64,000 bases of DNA, from NCBI RefSeq assembly GCF_901709675.1, contig NC_051089.1:18536008-18600007 (forward strand), given 5' to 3'. Within the stretch, counting starts at the first letter, position 1. Every line of letters begins with the position of its first letter. Position numbers and translations under genes: made by a program. Origin of the DNA: Syngnathus acus (lineage: Eukaryota > Chordata > Actinopteri > Syngnathiformes > Syngnathidae). A model generated the notes under the pieces. It had not been told where the DNA came from, did not search any database, and was given only the letters and a program-made list of their open reading frames with translations. Below, piece after piece: positions 30,163-41,432 of the stretch.

Positions 30163-31292
30163 TAGAATAGAATAGAATAGATCTTTATTGTCATTGTCAC
30201 ACATGTACAACGAAATTTAAAAAGTGCCAACCGATCAGTGCATGAAAATAAAAAAATAAATAGAAGAAAAAGATTAAAAAATACAAGCTAAAAACCCACA
30301 GAAGAACATACACAGACAATCATTTTCTTTTAGCGGCATTCAATGTGACTACCGCTGTAGGGTAAAAACTGTTGGCGAATCTGCTAGTCCTTGACCTACC
30401 GTAATGTTCGGACTATAAGTCGCGGGTTTTTTTCATAGTTTGGGTGGGGGGGCGACTTATACTCAGGAGCGATTTATATACATATATATGGTTTTTTTTC
30501 ACTTTTGTGGGCATTTTATGGCTGGTGCGACTTATACTCCGGTGCGACTTATAGTCCGAAAATTACGGTAATTGATCTGTAGCGTCTGCCTGATGGCAAC
30601 AGTTCGAAAAGGGAGTGGCCAGGGTGGGAATTGTCCTTCAGAATGTTCTGTGTTTTTTTTGAGACAGCGGGTTCTGTGTAGGTCTTCCAGTGTGGGGAGA
30701 GGGCAGCCAATGATCTTCTGTGCTGTGTTGATGACCCCTTGGAGCTTTTTCCTCTGAGCAGCAGTGCAGCTGGAGTACCAAACACATATACAGTATGTTA
30801 AAGTGCTCTCTATGGAGCAGCGATAGAAGGACACCAGCAGTCTTTGTGTAATGCTGTGCCTCCTCAGCACCCTTAGGAAGTAGAGTCTCTGCTGTGCCTT
30901 TTTTAGCAGCTCAGAGGTGTTCACGCTCCAGGTGAAGTCCTCCTCGATGTGGACTCCCAGGTAGCGGAAGGAGGACACCCTCTCCACACAGACCCCGTTG
31001 ATAATAACTGGTGGAATGTCCGTTTTATTTTTCCTCCTAAAATCAATGACCAGTTCTTGGGTTTTAGCCGTGTTTAGGAGCAGATTGTTCTCTCCGCACC
31101 ACTCCGATAGCTGCACCACTTCGTACCTGTAGGCAGACTCATCCCCCTTTGAGATGAGCCCCACCACGGTGGTGTCATCCGCAAATTTCACGATGGTGTT
31201 GCTTCGGTGGGCGGGGGTGCATGTATGTGTGTAGAGCGTGTAAAGCAGTAGGCTCAGTACGCAGCCCTGTGGGGAGCCGGTACCAAGACTGA
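30163..31292 (-). mobile_element. 5'-truncated LINE, minus strand, with MITE inside
   Basis: The (AATAG)n tail at 30163-30182 is followed by TTTATTGTCATTGTCACA and a 3' UTR. The RT C-terminal part reads GSPQGCVLSLLLYTLY, VKFADDTTVVGLISK and FRYLGVHIEEDFTWSVN. It ends at 31292 by 5' truncation. The RT catalytic FADD is intact, but there is no endonuclease. It is the same family as 8577-9480 and the tail at 44488-44650. Confidence 0.85.
30399..30568. mobile_element. pogo-like MITE (170 bp)
   Basis: Ends CCGTAATGTTCGGACTATAA and TTATAGTCCGAAAATTACGG are flanked by TA (30397-30398, 30569-30570). It interrupts LINE sequence that is continuous in the related copy near 9424-9445 (a single TA in TTTAATTGATCTG, read on the minus strand). 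Confidence 0.9.
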
Positions 31293-31790
31293 GTAACAGT
31301 AACAATTGAATCAATGTCAAGAGTTGGAGTTCTTTCATATTTATGCAGTTGTTGAATTGGTCTTCCAAGTAGTATCTACATTTGTCTAATCCATTTCCAT
31401 AGTCGTGACGATCATTTTGATCATTGATGATTTTTAATTTCCAATTGAATTCTCTCAAATCTCGCAGCCAAGTCCGTTCTTGCAATTTGTTTAACATTTT
31501 TGTTGTGATTTAATAGAATGAAGTTAAGCTTGACAAACATTAATTTGCATACTTCTCCAGCTCTTCCGTCGCTTTGATCGGCACTGGTTTGGTACTTTAT
31601 GGGGATGAGCCATTCGGCTTTATGTAGATTTTGCAATTTGCTGTCCAAGAGCTTTGTATTTTTTCCTTCTTTTTCAGTTGGTGAGGTCTCCATGCAAAGG
31701 TTGCATTTTGCTTGTTGAGATTTTCGTTATTGTAGACATTTGATCCTCTTAGATTCTTTCCCTGTTTCAGTAGAGCAACTTTGGCTAGAT
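31293..31790 (-). pseudogene. Retroelement ORF1-like fragment
   Basis: The minus strand encodes LLKQGKNLRGSNVYNNENLN and, further on, KIQSSWTANCKIYIKPNG. It is the same motif family as 7205-7453, more complete here. The function in the source element is unknown to me (possibly a nucleic-acid-binding ORF1 segment). Broken by frameshifts. Confidence 0.4.
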
Positions 31791-31935
31791 CAGGGGTGGT
31801 GAACCAGTCAGAGCCTAAGAGCCACATTTTTTACTGTTACCGCAAAGAGTGCACGCAGACGCGCACACACACACACACACACGCACACACACACACTCGC
31901 AGTCAACCACCTTGGTCCTCAACATATTCAATTTT
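31791..31935. mobile_element. hAT terminal fragment with (CA)n
   Basis: It starts CAGGGGTGGTGAACCAGTCA and runs through GAGCCACATTTTTTACTG into a CA repeat, matching the left end of the element at 50355. No right end is seen. Confidence 0.7.
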
Positions 31936-32490
31936 CAACGCAACATGTCGGGAAGTTGTTGTCCCGGTTATTAGTGGTGTCAGATACGCGATTAATCCCT
32001 TTTAATGTCATACATTTTTTTAATCACGTGATTAAGGCTCATTTTGACCTAATAAAATTAGTTTTCTTTTCATGTACTGTTGCTGCAGAAAAACTACAAT
32101 ACATCGGCAGATTTTGCGAGACTGGAAATAAACATCAAGCACACCACATTGGTGACACTTGTCTTGGCTTATTTTTTAGGGATTTCATCCATTTTTAGAA
32201 AGTTCAAAATAAACTTTGATAAATGGTTTGTTGCACTATTGGTTGAGTCTTTGTTTATATGTATGCATATTATTGTTGTTATTATTATTGTTTATAATGC
32301 CCAAATTTTCAATTCTTAGAATGGACTGTTGAGGGTCTGTTTGTCTGACTTTTTATAAATTGAATCCAATTCAATAAAAAATGTCTGCATAGAAAATCAA
32401 TTCTCTTCATGTTAAGGTTATCAAAATTTCCTAAAAACATGACTCAGGAAAAAAAAATCTGGGGATTTTTTTTCCAATAAATAAAAACAA
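31936..32490. other. No recognisable feature
   Basis: AT-rich intron sequence with no coding or repeat signature that I can name. Confidence 0.5.
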
Positions 32491-32491
32491 A

Positions 32492-35400
32492 ATAATAATA
32501 ATAATAAATTATATTTATAACGCACTTTACATTCGGGGGAATCTCAAAGTGCTACATGGCAGATAAAAAACAAGAAAACAAAACAAGGACAAGTTTAAAA
32601 CAACTGGACGACAACCAAGATATGAGAGAAATTACGGAAATGCTAAGGTAAAGAGGTGAGTTTTAAGTCCAGTTTTGAAAGAGTCAGTGGATTGGGGTGC
32701 TCTTAGGTGGTCGGGGAGGGAGTTCCACAGTGTAGGGGCTGTATGGCAGAAGGCCCGGTCGCCCATGGTGCGCAGCTTGGTTTTCGGAACGTGGAGAAGG
32801 TGTGAATTGGATGAGCGGAGGCTTCGGGTGGCAGGTTTTGGGGCAAGGAGTTCTTTGAGGTATGGGGGAGCATGTCCGAGGATACAATGGTGAGTGAGGA
32901 GGGCGATCTTATAATCAATTCGGAATTTGATGGGGAGCCAGTGCAGAGAACGGAGGATGGGTGTGATGTGATTGCTTTTCCGCACCCTCATCAGGATCCT
33001 AGCAGCGCTGTTTTGAATGTACTGAAGCCTCTGGAGGCTCTTGCTAGGGATCCCGATGAGGAGTGCGTTACAATAGTCTAGCCTTGAGGAGACAAAGGCG
33101 TGGACAAGTTTCTCAGCATCCGTCAGGGTAAGTGTGGGGCGGAGTTTGGAAATATTTCTGAGGTGGAAGAAGGAGGTTTTGCAGATGTGTTTCATGTGTG
33201 ACTCAAGGTTGAGTTGAGGGTCCAGTTTCACACCCAGGTTGGTGACAGTGGCTGAGAGGGGAATAGTGAGACCGGCGAATAAGATGCTTGTTATTGGGCA
33301 GGTATGGATCTGATGGGGAGTGCCAATTAACATGGCTTGGGTTTTGTCACTGTTAACTTGCAGGAAGCTGAGATTCATCCACGCCTTTATCTCCTCCAGA
33401 CACAGGGAGAGGATGGATGAGGGAGATGGAGAAGGCTGGGTTATGGAGGGCGGGGGGTCAAGTTTGAGGTATAGCTGGGTGTCGTCCGCATAACAATGAT
33501 ATGAGATGCCGAACTTCCTGATTATATTGCCGAGGGGTAGTATGTAGAGAGTGAAGAGGGTAGGACCGAGTACAGATCCCCGGGGGACACCGGAGGTGAC
33601 AGTGTGAGTGTCGGATTTTTTCCCCCCCAGGGAAACGTACTCGGTCCGGTTCGAGAGGTAGGACTGAAGCCAGGTTAGAGCAGTGCCAGAGAATCCAGTG
33701 GAGTGAAGTTGGTTAAGGAGGATATTGTGGTGGACAGTGTCAAATGCAGCGGACAGATCCAACAGGATGAGAAGTGACGGGGAGCCTGCATCGGCAGCCA
33801 TGAGAAGGTCGTTGGTGACCCTAACAAGTGCTGTTTCAGTGCTGTGGCCAGAGCGAAACCCGGATTGAAATTTCTCAGCGATGTTATTGCGGGTGAGATG
33901 AGTGTGAAGTTGGGCAGCTACCACTTTTTCCAGAACCTTGGAGAGGAACGGGAGGTTAGATATTGGTCTGTAGTTGGCAAGGTTGTCCGGGTCAAGTGAG
34001 GGTTTTTTGAGCAGGGGGGTAATAATGGCAGTCTTCAATGCAGGGGGTACAGAGCCAGACTGGAGTGAGAGGTTGATGACATTGGTTATTAGGGGACTAA
34101 TGGCTGAGGTTTGTTGTTTAATGAGGGCTGTGGGGAAAGGGTCCAGGGCACATGTGGAGGGTTTCATCTTTTTGATGATGTCCTCTACCTCCGACTGCAA
34201 GATAGGGGAGAAGCAGCGGAGAGGCTGGACTGTCCCGGGTGGAAGGAAGGGGGGAGGAGGTGAAGTGGTGGGGCCAGAAGAGGAGAGGAGCTGGGTGCGG
34301 ATGTTGTCAACCTTAGCGGTAAAGAAGGTCATAAAGTTATTGGACACTACCTCTGAGGATTCTGTTGGAGTGGTGGGTTGGGGTTTGAGAAAGTGGTTGA
34401 TGGTTGAAAAGAGCTGTTTTGAATTTCCAGGGGTATTGTTTATGATATTGGAATAGAACTGGGCACGTGCAGTCCCAAGGGCTTTTGAGTAGGCCTTCTG
34501 ATGTTCTTTGTAGGCCTGTTTGTGCACGGTCAGTCCTGAGGCTTTAAGACGACGCTCCAGGATGCGTCCAGTTGACTTCATCAGACGCAGCTCACTGGTG
34601 TACCAGGGGGCTGAGCGTGAAAAGGTGACTGTTTTGGTTTTTCGGGGGGCGTGGATACTTAGAAGTTTGGCCAAAGAGTTATTGTAATGGTCCACTGCCT
34701 TGCTGACTGATGTAAAGGTTGCAGAGGAGGAGGAGGAGAGAAGCTGGAGGTCCTGTGCTATAGTGTCTTGGTTGATGTTTTTGAAATTTCTGAATGAGAT
34801 TTGCCGCTTGGGTTTGGAGTGGGGGCGTGGGAAAGGAAGTTCCATTTGAATAAGTTTGTGGTCAGACACACCGACCTCGTGAACTTGCAGGTTGCTTATG
34901 GCCGATGAGGAGATGACAAGGTCAAGTGTATGCCCTTTGTCATGTGTGGGGACATTTACATGTTGGGTGAGGTGTAAACAGTCCAATAGTTGCAACAGGT
35001 CAGAGGCAGGGGGGCAGGAGGGGGTGTCGACATGGATGTTAACATCACCTAATATGATTAGATTAGAGGAAGTGGAGGTACAGAGGGTAGTGAGTAGATC
35101 GTGTAGTTCTGGAATGAAAGAGGAGTTTGGTTTAGGAGGGCGGTAAATAAGTAAAACTGTGATAGGATATGGAGGTTTACATTTGAATGCAAGGGATTCG
35201 AATGAGGAGTGATCAGGTAGAGGGAGGGGGGACAGCTCTAGATCAAGACGGTGGAGTACAGCCAGGCCACCGCCACGGCCAGTGCTGCGAGGTTTAGTTA
35301 TGTATTTATAACCAGAGGGACAGGCTTCATTGAGGGATTGATAGACATCCGGTGGTTGCCAGGTCTCAGTCAGGCACATTATGTCTAAGCCTTTGTCCAG

Positions 35401-36290
35401 GATGAGGTCGTGAATAAATGATGATTTACGGGTGAGTGCTTGGATGTTGAGGAGATCCATTTTGATTGTGGCTGTGGGGCTGTGTTTAGGTAGGGGGCGA
35501 AGTAGAGAGAAATCCACTCCACGTTTTCTGTGCCACATGCAGTGCAGTCCACTCTGTGTTGGAGTGAAATCCACTCCGTGTTAGTGTCCGTCCCGAGCTG
35601 GAGAAATTAACACTCCGTGTTTTCCCGGCAACCCGGTGTCCGTCTTGTGTCGGAGTCCGCTCCGTGTAGGAGTGACGTCCGCACCATGTTTTCCAGGCCA
35701 CCTGGAGTACTGCAGCCCCGCATGGTTGCTACAATAAGATCCAAGTGCGCCAGGTATCTGATGACGTGTTGTACATGCGACGGGGTGTCGGGCGGAGGAG
35801 GAGCAGATGAATGGTACAGTGTTATGGACGGGTTGGGAGAAAACAAAGTTACGACGGGTGCTTCTGTGGATGTAACGTGGTCTGCGGAGAAGTCCGAGTT
35901 GTTTGATGACTGAGACACACCCTGGAATGGTGTGATTACTCAGCTCCAGCAAGCGGGGGGATGGAGTAAGTTAACATAGTGCCGGTTGGAGAACACTGAA
36001 CTTGGGTGTTAGCCATTGGCTAGGCTAGCCAGGATGCCTTGGCGGGGGGTGGTGGGGTGGGCGCGCCGTAGTAGGCAGCCGGCTCTGTGGAGGTTCGCCG
36101 CGGATCGCCGTGGTCCAGGCGCACTGCACACTAAAACTAGAAGCTAAAAACTAAACTTTAATAATGGCTAAAAAAAATAAATAAATAAAAACACTAAAAC
36201 TAAACTAATTCTGGTGGAGAAGCGGCGAACAATCAGCGCCAGCGTCCTCTCCCCAGATTACTTCCGCCTTGGTCCACACGCAGCCGTCAA
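32492..36290 (-). mobile_element. Full-length LINE (Rex1/CR1-like), minus strand
   Basis: The 3' end is an (ATT)n tail (32492-32506) followed by the phrase TATTTATAACGCACTTTACA. The ORF is intact (32632-35574). A GC-rich 5' region extends to about 36290 and contains a LLRRPRYIHR-coding stretch also present, diverged, in the old copy at 11448-18205. The 5' border is approximate. Confidence 0.85.
32632..35574 (-). CDS. LINE ORF: APE endonuclease + reverse transcriptase (980 aa)
   Basis: The frame is uninterrupted. The endonuclease (about 38-250) shows LLNIQALTRKSSFIHDLIL, MCLTETW, GRGGGLAVL, LIYRPP, LIILGDVNIH and VSDHKLI. The RT (about 500-760) shows NYRPISNLPFLSKVLEKVVA, LLDLSAAFDTVHHNILLNQL, SGVPRGSVLGPTLFTLYI and YADD at 695-698. 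The C-terminal domain ends TLWNSLPDHLRAPQSTDSFK. It would carry out target-primed reverse transcription. The intact frame implies recent insertion into intron 2. Subfamily by memory only. Confidence 0.9.
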   Translation of the reverse strand: MDFTPTQSGLHCMWHRKRGVDFSLLRPLPKHSPTATIKMDLLNIQALTRKSSFIHDLILDKGLDIMCLTETWQPPDVYQSLNEACPSGYKYITKPRSTGRGGGLAVLHRLDLELSPLPLPDHSSFESLAFKCKPPYPITVLLIYRPPKPNSSFIPELHDLLTTLCTSTSSNLIILGDVNIHVDTPSCPPASDLLQLLDCLHLTQHVNVPTHDKGHTLDLVISSSAISNLQVHEVGVSDHKLIQMELPFPRPHSKPKRQISFRNFKNINQDTIAQDLQLLSSSSSATFTSVSKAVDHYNNSLAKLLSIHAPRKTKTVTFSRSAPWYTSELRLMKSTGRILERRLKASGLTVHKQAYKEHQKAYSKALGTARAQFYSNIINNTPGNSKQLFSTINHFLKPQPTTPTESSEVVSNNFMTFFTAKVDNIRTQLLSSSGPTTSPPPPFLPPGTVQPLRCFSPILQSEVEDIIKKMKPSTCALDPFPTALIKQQTSAISPLITNVINLSLQSGSVPPALKTAIITPLLKKPSLDPDNLANYRPISNLPFLSKVLEKVVAAQLHTHLTRNNIAEKFQSGFRSGHSTETALVRVTNDLLMAADAGSPSLLILLDLSAAFDTVHHNILLNQLHSTGFSGTALTWLQSYLSNRTEYVSLGGKKSDTHTVTSGVPRGSVLGPTLFTLYILPLGNIIRKFGISYHCYADDTQLYLKLDPPPSITQPSPSPSSILSLCLEEIKAWMNLSFLQVNSDKTQAMLIGTPHQIHTCPITSILFAGLTIPLSATVTNLGVKLDPQLNLESHMKHICKTSFFHLRNISKLRPTLTLTDAEKLVHAFVSSRLDYCNALLIGIPSKSLQRLQYIQNSAARILMRVRKSNHITPILRSLHWLPIKFRIDYKIALLTHHCILGHAPPYLKELLAPKPATRSLRSSNSHLLHVPKTKLRTMGDRAFCHTAPTLWNSLPDHLRAPQSTDSFKTGLKTHLFTLAFP

Positions 36291-36332
36291 ATCAAAATGC
36301 GCGATTAAATGAGTTAATAAAGAATGTGATTA

Positions 36333-36916
36333 CCGTATTTTTCGGACTGTCGCGTTTTTTTCCATAGTTTAGGTGGGGGGGCGACTTATACTCAGGAGTG
36401 ACTTATATGTGAAATTATTCACAAATTTTCAAAATTCAAAAGTCCGCGATGTAGTGAAACCGCGATAAACGAACCGTGATGTAGCAAGGGATTACTGTAA
36501 TCTGAACTGCAACTGCGGCGCATACGCGGCGATGTTTTACATTAAGGACAAATGATTCGATCACGGGATTTAATGACTTGGAGTGACAGAGATTGTTTGA
36601 TAAAATTGTTTATAATTATATGGGCCTGTGGAATATTTTGAAGTGCAACCGCCGTCAGCAGCGCACACACGGCATTGTTGACATTAAGTACGATCGATGG
36701 ATTTAATGATTTGGTGTGACACAAATGGTTTGATGATAATATTGCTTATATAATAGTTATTTGATGTATAATTTATATATGGTTATATACGCCTGTGGAA
36801 TAATTTGAAGTGCAACCGCCGTCAGTGGCGCGGCGCGCCTGCGGCATTGTTGACAGACAGACGATCGATGGATTTAATGATTTGGAGTGACACAGATGGT
36901 TTGATAATATTATTGC
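36333..36916 (-). mobile_element. pogo-like TA element, truncated
   Basis: It begins after TA (36331-36332) with CCGTATTTTTCGGACTGTCG and GGGGGCGACTTATACTCAGG, the inverse of the right end of the element at 41801-44179, followed by array-type units (TGGATTTAATGATTTGG at 36710 and 36868). The other end is missing, and the RTE fragment begins at about 36917. Confidence 0.75.
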
Positions 36917-37232
36917 TTATATAGACTCTGAGGTAGACTTTCCAATCTCCAGGGTCGAAGTCACTGAGGCAGTTAAAAAACTCCTCGGGGGAAAGGCCCC
37001 AGGGGTGGATGATATTCAAGATTCAAGAGTTTTTTATTCGCCATGTTTGAGCGTGCCAAACAAGGAATTTGACTTCGGTAAAACACACCCTCTGTTCAAC
37101 ATTTTGGTGACTAACAACACTCAGGACATGTGAAAAATGGCAAACACAGTGTAGACAAATTCAAAAAAGGTGTGAAGAGCAGGATGTTATTGACAGTAAT
37201 GACTCTGAGACTCTAAGAGTGGTGTGAGTTCA

Positions 37233-40200
37233 TCAGAGCAACAGCCTGGGGGAAGAAGCTGTCTCTGTGTCTGCTGGTTTTGGCGTACCGAGCTCTATAA
37301 CGCCGTCCGGGGGGAGTAGTTCAAACAGACTGCAACGTGGGTGAGAAGGGTCTGTAGAGATGTTCGTTGCACGTTTCCTGGTCCTGGACAGGTACAAGTC
37401 TTGGATAGATGGGAGGTTGATTCCAATGATCTTTTCTGCAGTCCTGATTGTCCGTTGCAGTCTGTGCTTGTCTTGTTTGGAGGCCGATCCAAACCAGACA
37501 GTGATGGAGGTGCAGAGGACAGACTGGATGATGGCAGTGTAGAAGGTCTTCAGAAGCTCTCGCGGCAGGTTGAACTTCTTGAGCTGTCTCAGGAAGTACA
37601 GCCTCTGCTGGGCCTTCTTCCGGACAGAGTCTATGTGGCCGGTCCATTTCAGGTCCCGAGAGATTGTGGTTCCCAGGAACTTGAAGGTGTCTGTGGAGAG
37701 AATAGTATTACTGCGGATAGTGAGGGGTAAAAGTGGTGAAGGGTCTCGCCTGAAGTCCACTGTCATCTCCACGGTCTTGAGCGGGTTCAGCTCCAGGTGG
37801 TTTTGGCTGCACCAGTGGACCAGCCGCTCCACCTCTTGTCTGTACGCAGTCTCATCACCGTCCTGGATCAGTCCGATGAGAGTGGTGTCGTCTGCATACT
37901 TCAGGAGCTTCACAGGAGAGTCACCTGAGGAGAAATCATTGGTGTAGAGAGAGAAGAGCAGTGGGGAGAGGACGCACCCCTGAGGGGCTCCAGTATGGGT
38001 GGTCCGGGTGTCAGATGTGATGCCCCCCAGCCTCACACGCTGTCTCCTGTTGGTCAGGAAGCTGGTGATCCACTGACAGGTGGAGGCAGGCACCGCAAGC
38101 TGGATGAGCTTCTGTTGGAGGATGTCAGGAGCGATGGTGTTGAACGCCGAGCTGAAGTCCACGAACAGGATCCTGGCGTACGTTCCTGGGGTGTCCAGGT
38201 GGTGCAGGATGTAGTGCAGTCCCATGTTGACCGCATCATCCACTGACCTGTTTGCCCGGTAGGCAAACTGGAGGAGGTCAAGCAGGGGGCCCGTGACATC
38301 CTTCAGGTGGTTCAGCACTAACCTCTCGAAAGATTTCATGACCACAGATGTCAGTGCGACGGGTCTATAGTCATTCAAACCTGTGATGGCGGGCTTCTTG
38401 GCCACTGGAACGATGGTGGAGCTCTTGAAGCACGAGGGCACCTCACACAGCTCCAGAAAACGGTTGAAGATCCGGGCAAAGGTGGGCGCCAGCTGCTCAG
38501 CGCAGACTTTCAAGCAGGAAGGTGACACGCCGTCTGGGCCCGGTGCCTTCCTGGTCTTTTGTCTCCGGAACATCTGGCGCACTTCCTCCTCGCGGATCTG
38601 GAGTGCGGGCGCGGCCTCTGCAAGAGAGAGAGTGGGTGACAACGATGAGTATGTAGATTGTGCTGCAGGAAGTCCCGTTGTGTGGGAGGACCGATCAAAC
38701 CTGCAGTAGAACCTGTTTAGCTGGTTAGCAAGCCTTGGGCTCTCCACAGGGCGGGGGGTTCGTTTCTTGTACCCCGTGATGCTCTGCAGACCTTTCCACA
38801 CTGTTGAGGGATCAGGATTGGCAGAGAGGTGTCTCTTCAGGTTCTCCCCGTAACACCTCCTGGCTTTCCTGACCTCTCGGTTCAGTGTGTTTCTGGTCTG
38901 CTTGAACAGGTCGCGGTCGCCGCTCCTGTAGGCCTCCTCCTTGACTTTGCGCAGCCTCCTGAGGTTCGGTGTAAACCAGGGGTGTCAAACTCATTTTTTT
39001 TCGCGGGGCACATTGTAGTCGTAGTTTCTTTCGGAGGGCCATTATGACTGTCAACCCAAATAAATGTATGAGCACCTCATATTATATACAGTATAAGCTA
39101 CAAAACAAACTGACAAATAACTCGTTTTCAAATCAGACTAGTAAAAACTGGTCAAATATTAAAAAAATATATCTTTTCAAGAGTGAAGACAATTTGCAAT
39201 TCTAGTAATGACACGTGAATTTGATGCACAATTTATCTTCGCGGGCCACATAAAATGATGTGGCGGGCCGTATCTGGCCCCCGGGCCGTGAGTTTGACAC
39301 CTGTGGTGTAAACCAACGTTTGTCGTTGTTGTACGTGCAGAAGGTCTTAGTCTGCATACACAGATCCTCACAAAAACTGATGTATGATGTGTCAGTGAGT
39401 TCATGCAAGTCTGAAGTTGCAGCCTCGAAAACTCCCCAATCGGTGCAGTCAAAGCAGGCTTGGAGGTCCTGCCTTGACTCCACTGTCCACTTCCTCACGG
39501 TCCTCACCACAGGCTTAGAAGTTTTTAGTTTCTGCCTGTTGGCCGGGACCAGATGAACTAGACAGTGGTCCGAGAGTCCTAAAGCTGCACGAGCCGCAGA
39601 GTGGTATGCATCCTTAATCACGGTGTAGCAGTGGTCCAGAGTCTGTGCCCCTCTGGTGGGACACGTTACGTGCTGTCTGTATCTGGGGAGTTCGTGTGCG
39701 AGGTTCGCCCTGTTAAGATCACCCAGAACAATGATGAGTGAATTTGGTAGAAGTTTCTCCATGTCTGTTACCTGGTCAGCCAGCATCTGCGTGGCTTCAC
39801 TTGCACGTGCGTGTGGTGGAATGTAAACAGCCGCCATGACGATCGAGGAGAACTCCCGTGGTGAATAGAACGGCCGGCAGTTTATGAAAAGTGTTTCTAG
39901 GAGAGGGCTGCAAAACTCTTTCAACACCGTGACATCAGTACACCAACGTTCATTAATGTAGAAACAGAGACCACCTCCCTTCGATTTTCCGGAGAGCTCC
40001 GCACTGCGATCTGCACGAGTTAGCCTATACCCCGCTAGCTCCACCGCGTGGTGGGGGGTTCGTTCGCTGAGCCACGTTTCCACAAAGCACAGCGCGGCGG
40101 ATCTGCTGAAGTTCGTGTTCCTTGAAGTGAGGAGCAGCAGTTCGTCCATCTTGTTCGCCAGGGAGCGGACATTCGCCAGATGAATTGACGGTAGGGCAGA

Positions 40201-40425
40201 ACGGAACCCTCTCTCCCTCAGCTTTACGAGTGCTCCGGCTCGTTTTCTGCGCCGCCGTCGCGCTAGCTTGTATAGCACCGCCGCTCCGGCTAGAATCTCC
40301 GACAAACAGTCTGAATCAGAGAGAACAGGAGAGAAAATACCAGAAGAAGACTGTCCGATGTTTAACAGCGCTTCTCTGGTAAAAGTGATCCGGGATGGAC
40401 AGCAGAGGACACAGAAAACACACAA
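37233..40425 (-). pseudogene. LINE ORF split by a hAT MITE (endonuclease and RT)
   Basis: The upstream part (39314-40425) encodes the endonuclease: SIHLANVRSLANKMDELLLL, GGGLCFYIN, IIVLGDLNRANL and [11 protein letters not shown]. The downstream part (37233-38976) encodes linker and RT: NDYRPVALTSVVMKSFERLV, ARILFVDFSSAFNTIAPDIL, GAPQGCVLSPLLFSLYTNDF, LLKYADDTTLIGLI. Both sides are open right up to the insertion, and they are in the same frame if the MITE and one duplication are removed. The ORF was therefore intact when the MITE landed. As it stands the protein is truncated after the endonuclease. Confidence 0.88.
38977..39305. mobile_element. hAT MITE (329 bp) in the LINE ORF
   Basis: A 16-bp terminal repeat, CAGGGGTGTCAAACTC and GAGTTTGACACCTGTG, is flanked by a perfect 8-bp duplication GTGTAAAC (38969-38976 and 39306-39313). 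Confidence 0.95.
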
Positions 40426-41432
40426 AATAAGACAAAGAAACAGAGCGACTCACCGTGGCTGCCATCCGCGGCGCCATCATATGACGTCATCCGCCCGGAG
40501 TTCTTAAAGGCTCTGGATGTTGTGGGGCTGTCCTGGCTGACACGCCTCTGCAACTTTGCGTGGACATCAGGGACGGTACGGTGCCTCTGGATTGGCAGAC
40601 TGGGGTGGTGGTTCCCCTCTTTAGGAATGGGGACCGGAAGGTGTGTTCCAATTACAGGGGAATAACACTCCTCAGCCTCCCTGGTAAGGTCTATTCAGGG
40701 GTGCTGGAGAGGAGGGTCCGTCGGGAGGTGGCTTTCGTCCTGGCCGTGGAACAGTGGACCAGCTCTACACCCTCGGCAGGATCCATGGGAGTTCGCCCAA
40801 GCAGTCCACATGTGTTTTGTGGACTTGGAGAAGGCGTTCGACCGTGTCCCTCGGGAAGTTCTGTGGAGGGTGCTTCGGGAGTACGGGGTGCCGAGCCAAC
40901 TGATTAGGGCGGTTCGGTCCCTGTATCACCGATGCCAGAGTTTGGTCCGCATTTCTGTCAGTAAGTCGGATTCGTTCCCAGTGAGGGTTGTACTCCGCCA
41001 AGGCTGCCCTTTGTCACCGATTCTGTTCCTAATTTTTATGCACAGAATTTCTAGGCGCAGCCGAGGCGTTGAGGGTGTCCGGTTTGGGGACCTCAGCATC
41101 GCGTCTCTGCTTTTTGAAGGCAACATGGTGCTGTTGGCTTCTTCAAGCCATGATCTCCAGCTCTCACTGGAGCGGTTCGCAGCCGAGTATGAAGCGGTCG
41201 GGATGAGGGTCAGCACCTCCAAATCCGAGTCCATGGTCCTTGGTCGGAAAAGGGTGGAATGCCCTCTCCGGATCGGGGATGAGATCCTGCCCCAAGTGGA
41301 GGAGTTCAAGTATCTTGGGGTCTTGTTCACGAGTGAGGGCAGAATGGAGCGCGAGATCGACAGGCAGATTAGTGCAGCGTCGGCAGTAATGCGGACTCTG
41401 TACCAGTCCGTCGGGGTTAAGAGAGCTGAGCC

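Larger units (their letters stand above)
37017..40490 (-). mobile_element. LINE (CR1/L2-group) inserted in the RTE copy, minus strand
   Basis: The 3' tail reads ATTCAAGATTCAAGAG near 37014-37028. The 5' end contains ATGACGTCAT (a CRE-like palindrome, 40481-40490). The ORF is continuous except for a hAT MITE at 38977-39305. Related to the LINE at 13477-16739. Confidence 0.87.
36917..41432 (+). pseudogene. RTE-type LINE reverse transcriptase, split and dead
   Basis: The plus-strand RT starts at 36917 (VTEAVKKLLGGKAPGVDDI), is interrupted at 37016 by another LINE, and resumes at 40491 with PEFLKALDVVGLSWLTRLC in the matching frame. Further motifs are GVVVPLFRNGDRKVCSNYRG, HMCFVDLEKAFDRVP, LRQGCPLSPILF and FKYLGVLFTSEGRMEREID. 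One frameshift and a deletion lie near 40730-40800. The catalytic F/YADD is replaced by FEGN (41113-41124), so the enzyme would be inactive. Sequence ends at about 41432, before the C-terminus. Family name from memory of fish RTE/Rex3-type LINEs. Confidence 0.85.

Noticed and set aside
35581-35952. Two overlapping minus-strand frames upstream of the intact Rex1-like LINE ORF
   Set aside because: They contain a stretch (LLRRPRYIHR) shared with another LINE copy and so belong to the element's 5' region, but neither frame joins the main ORF; not called as a separate gene.
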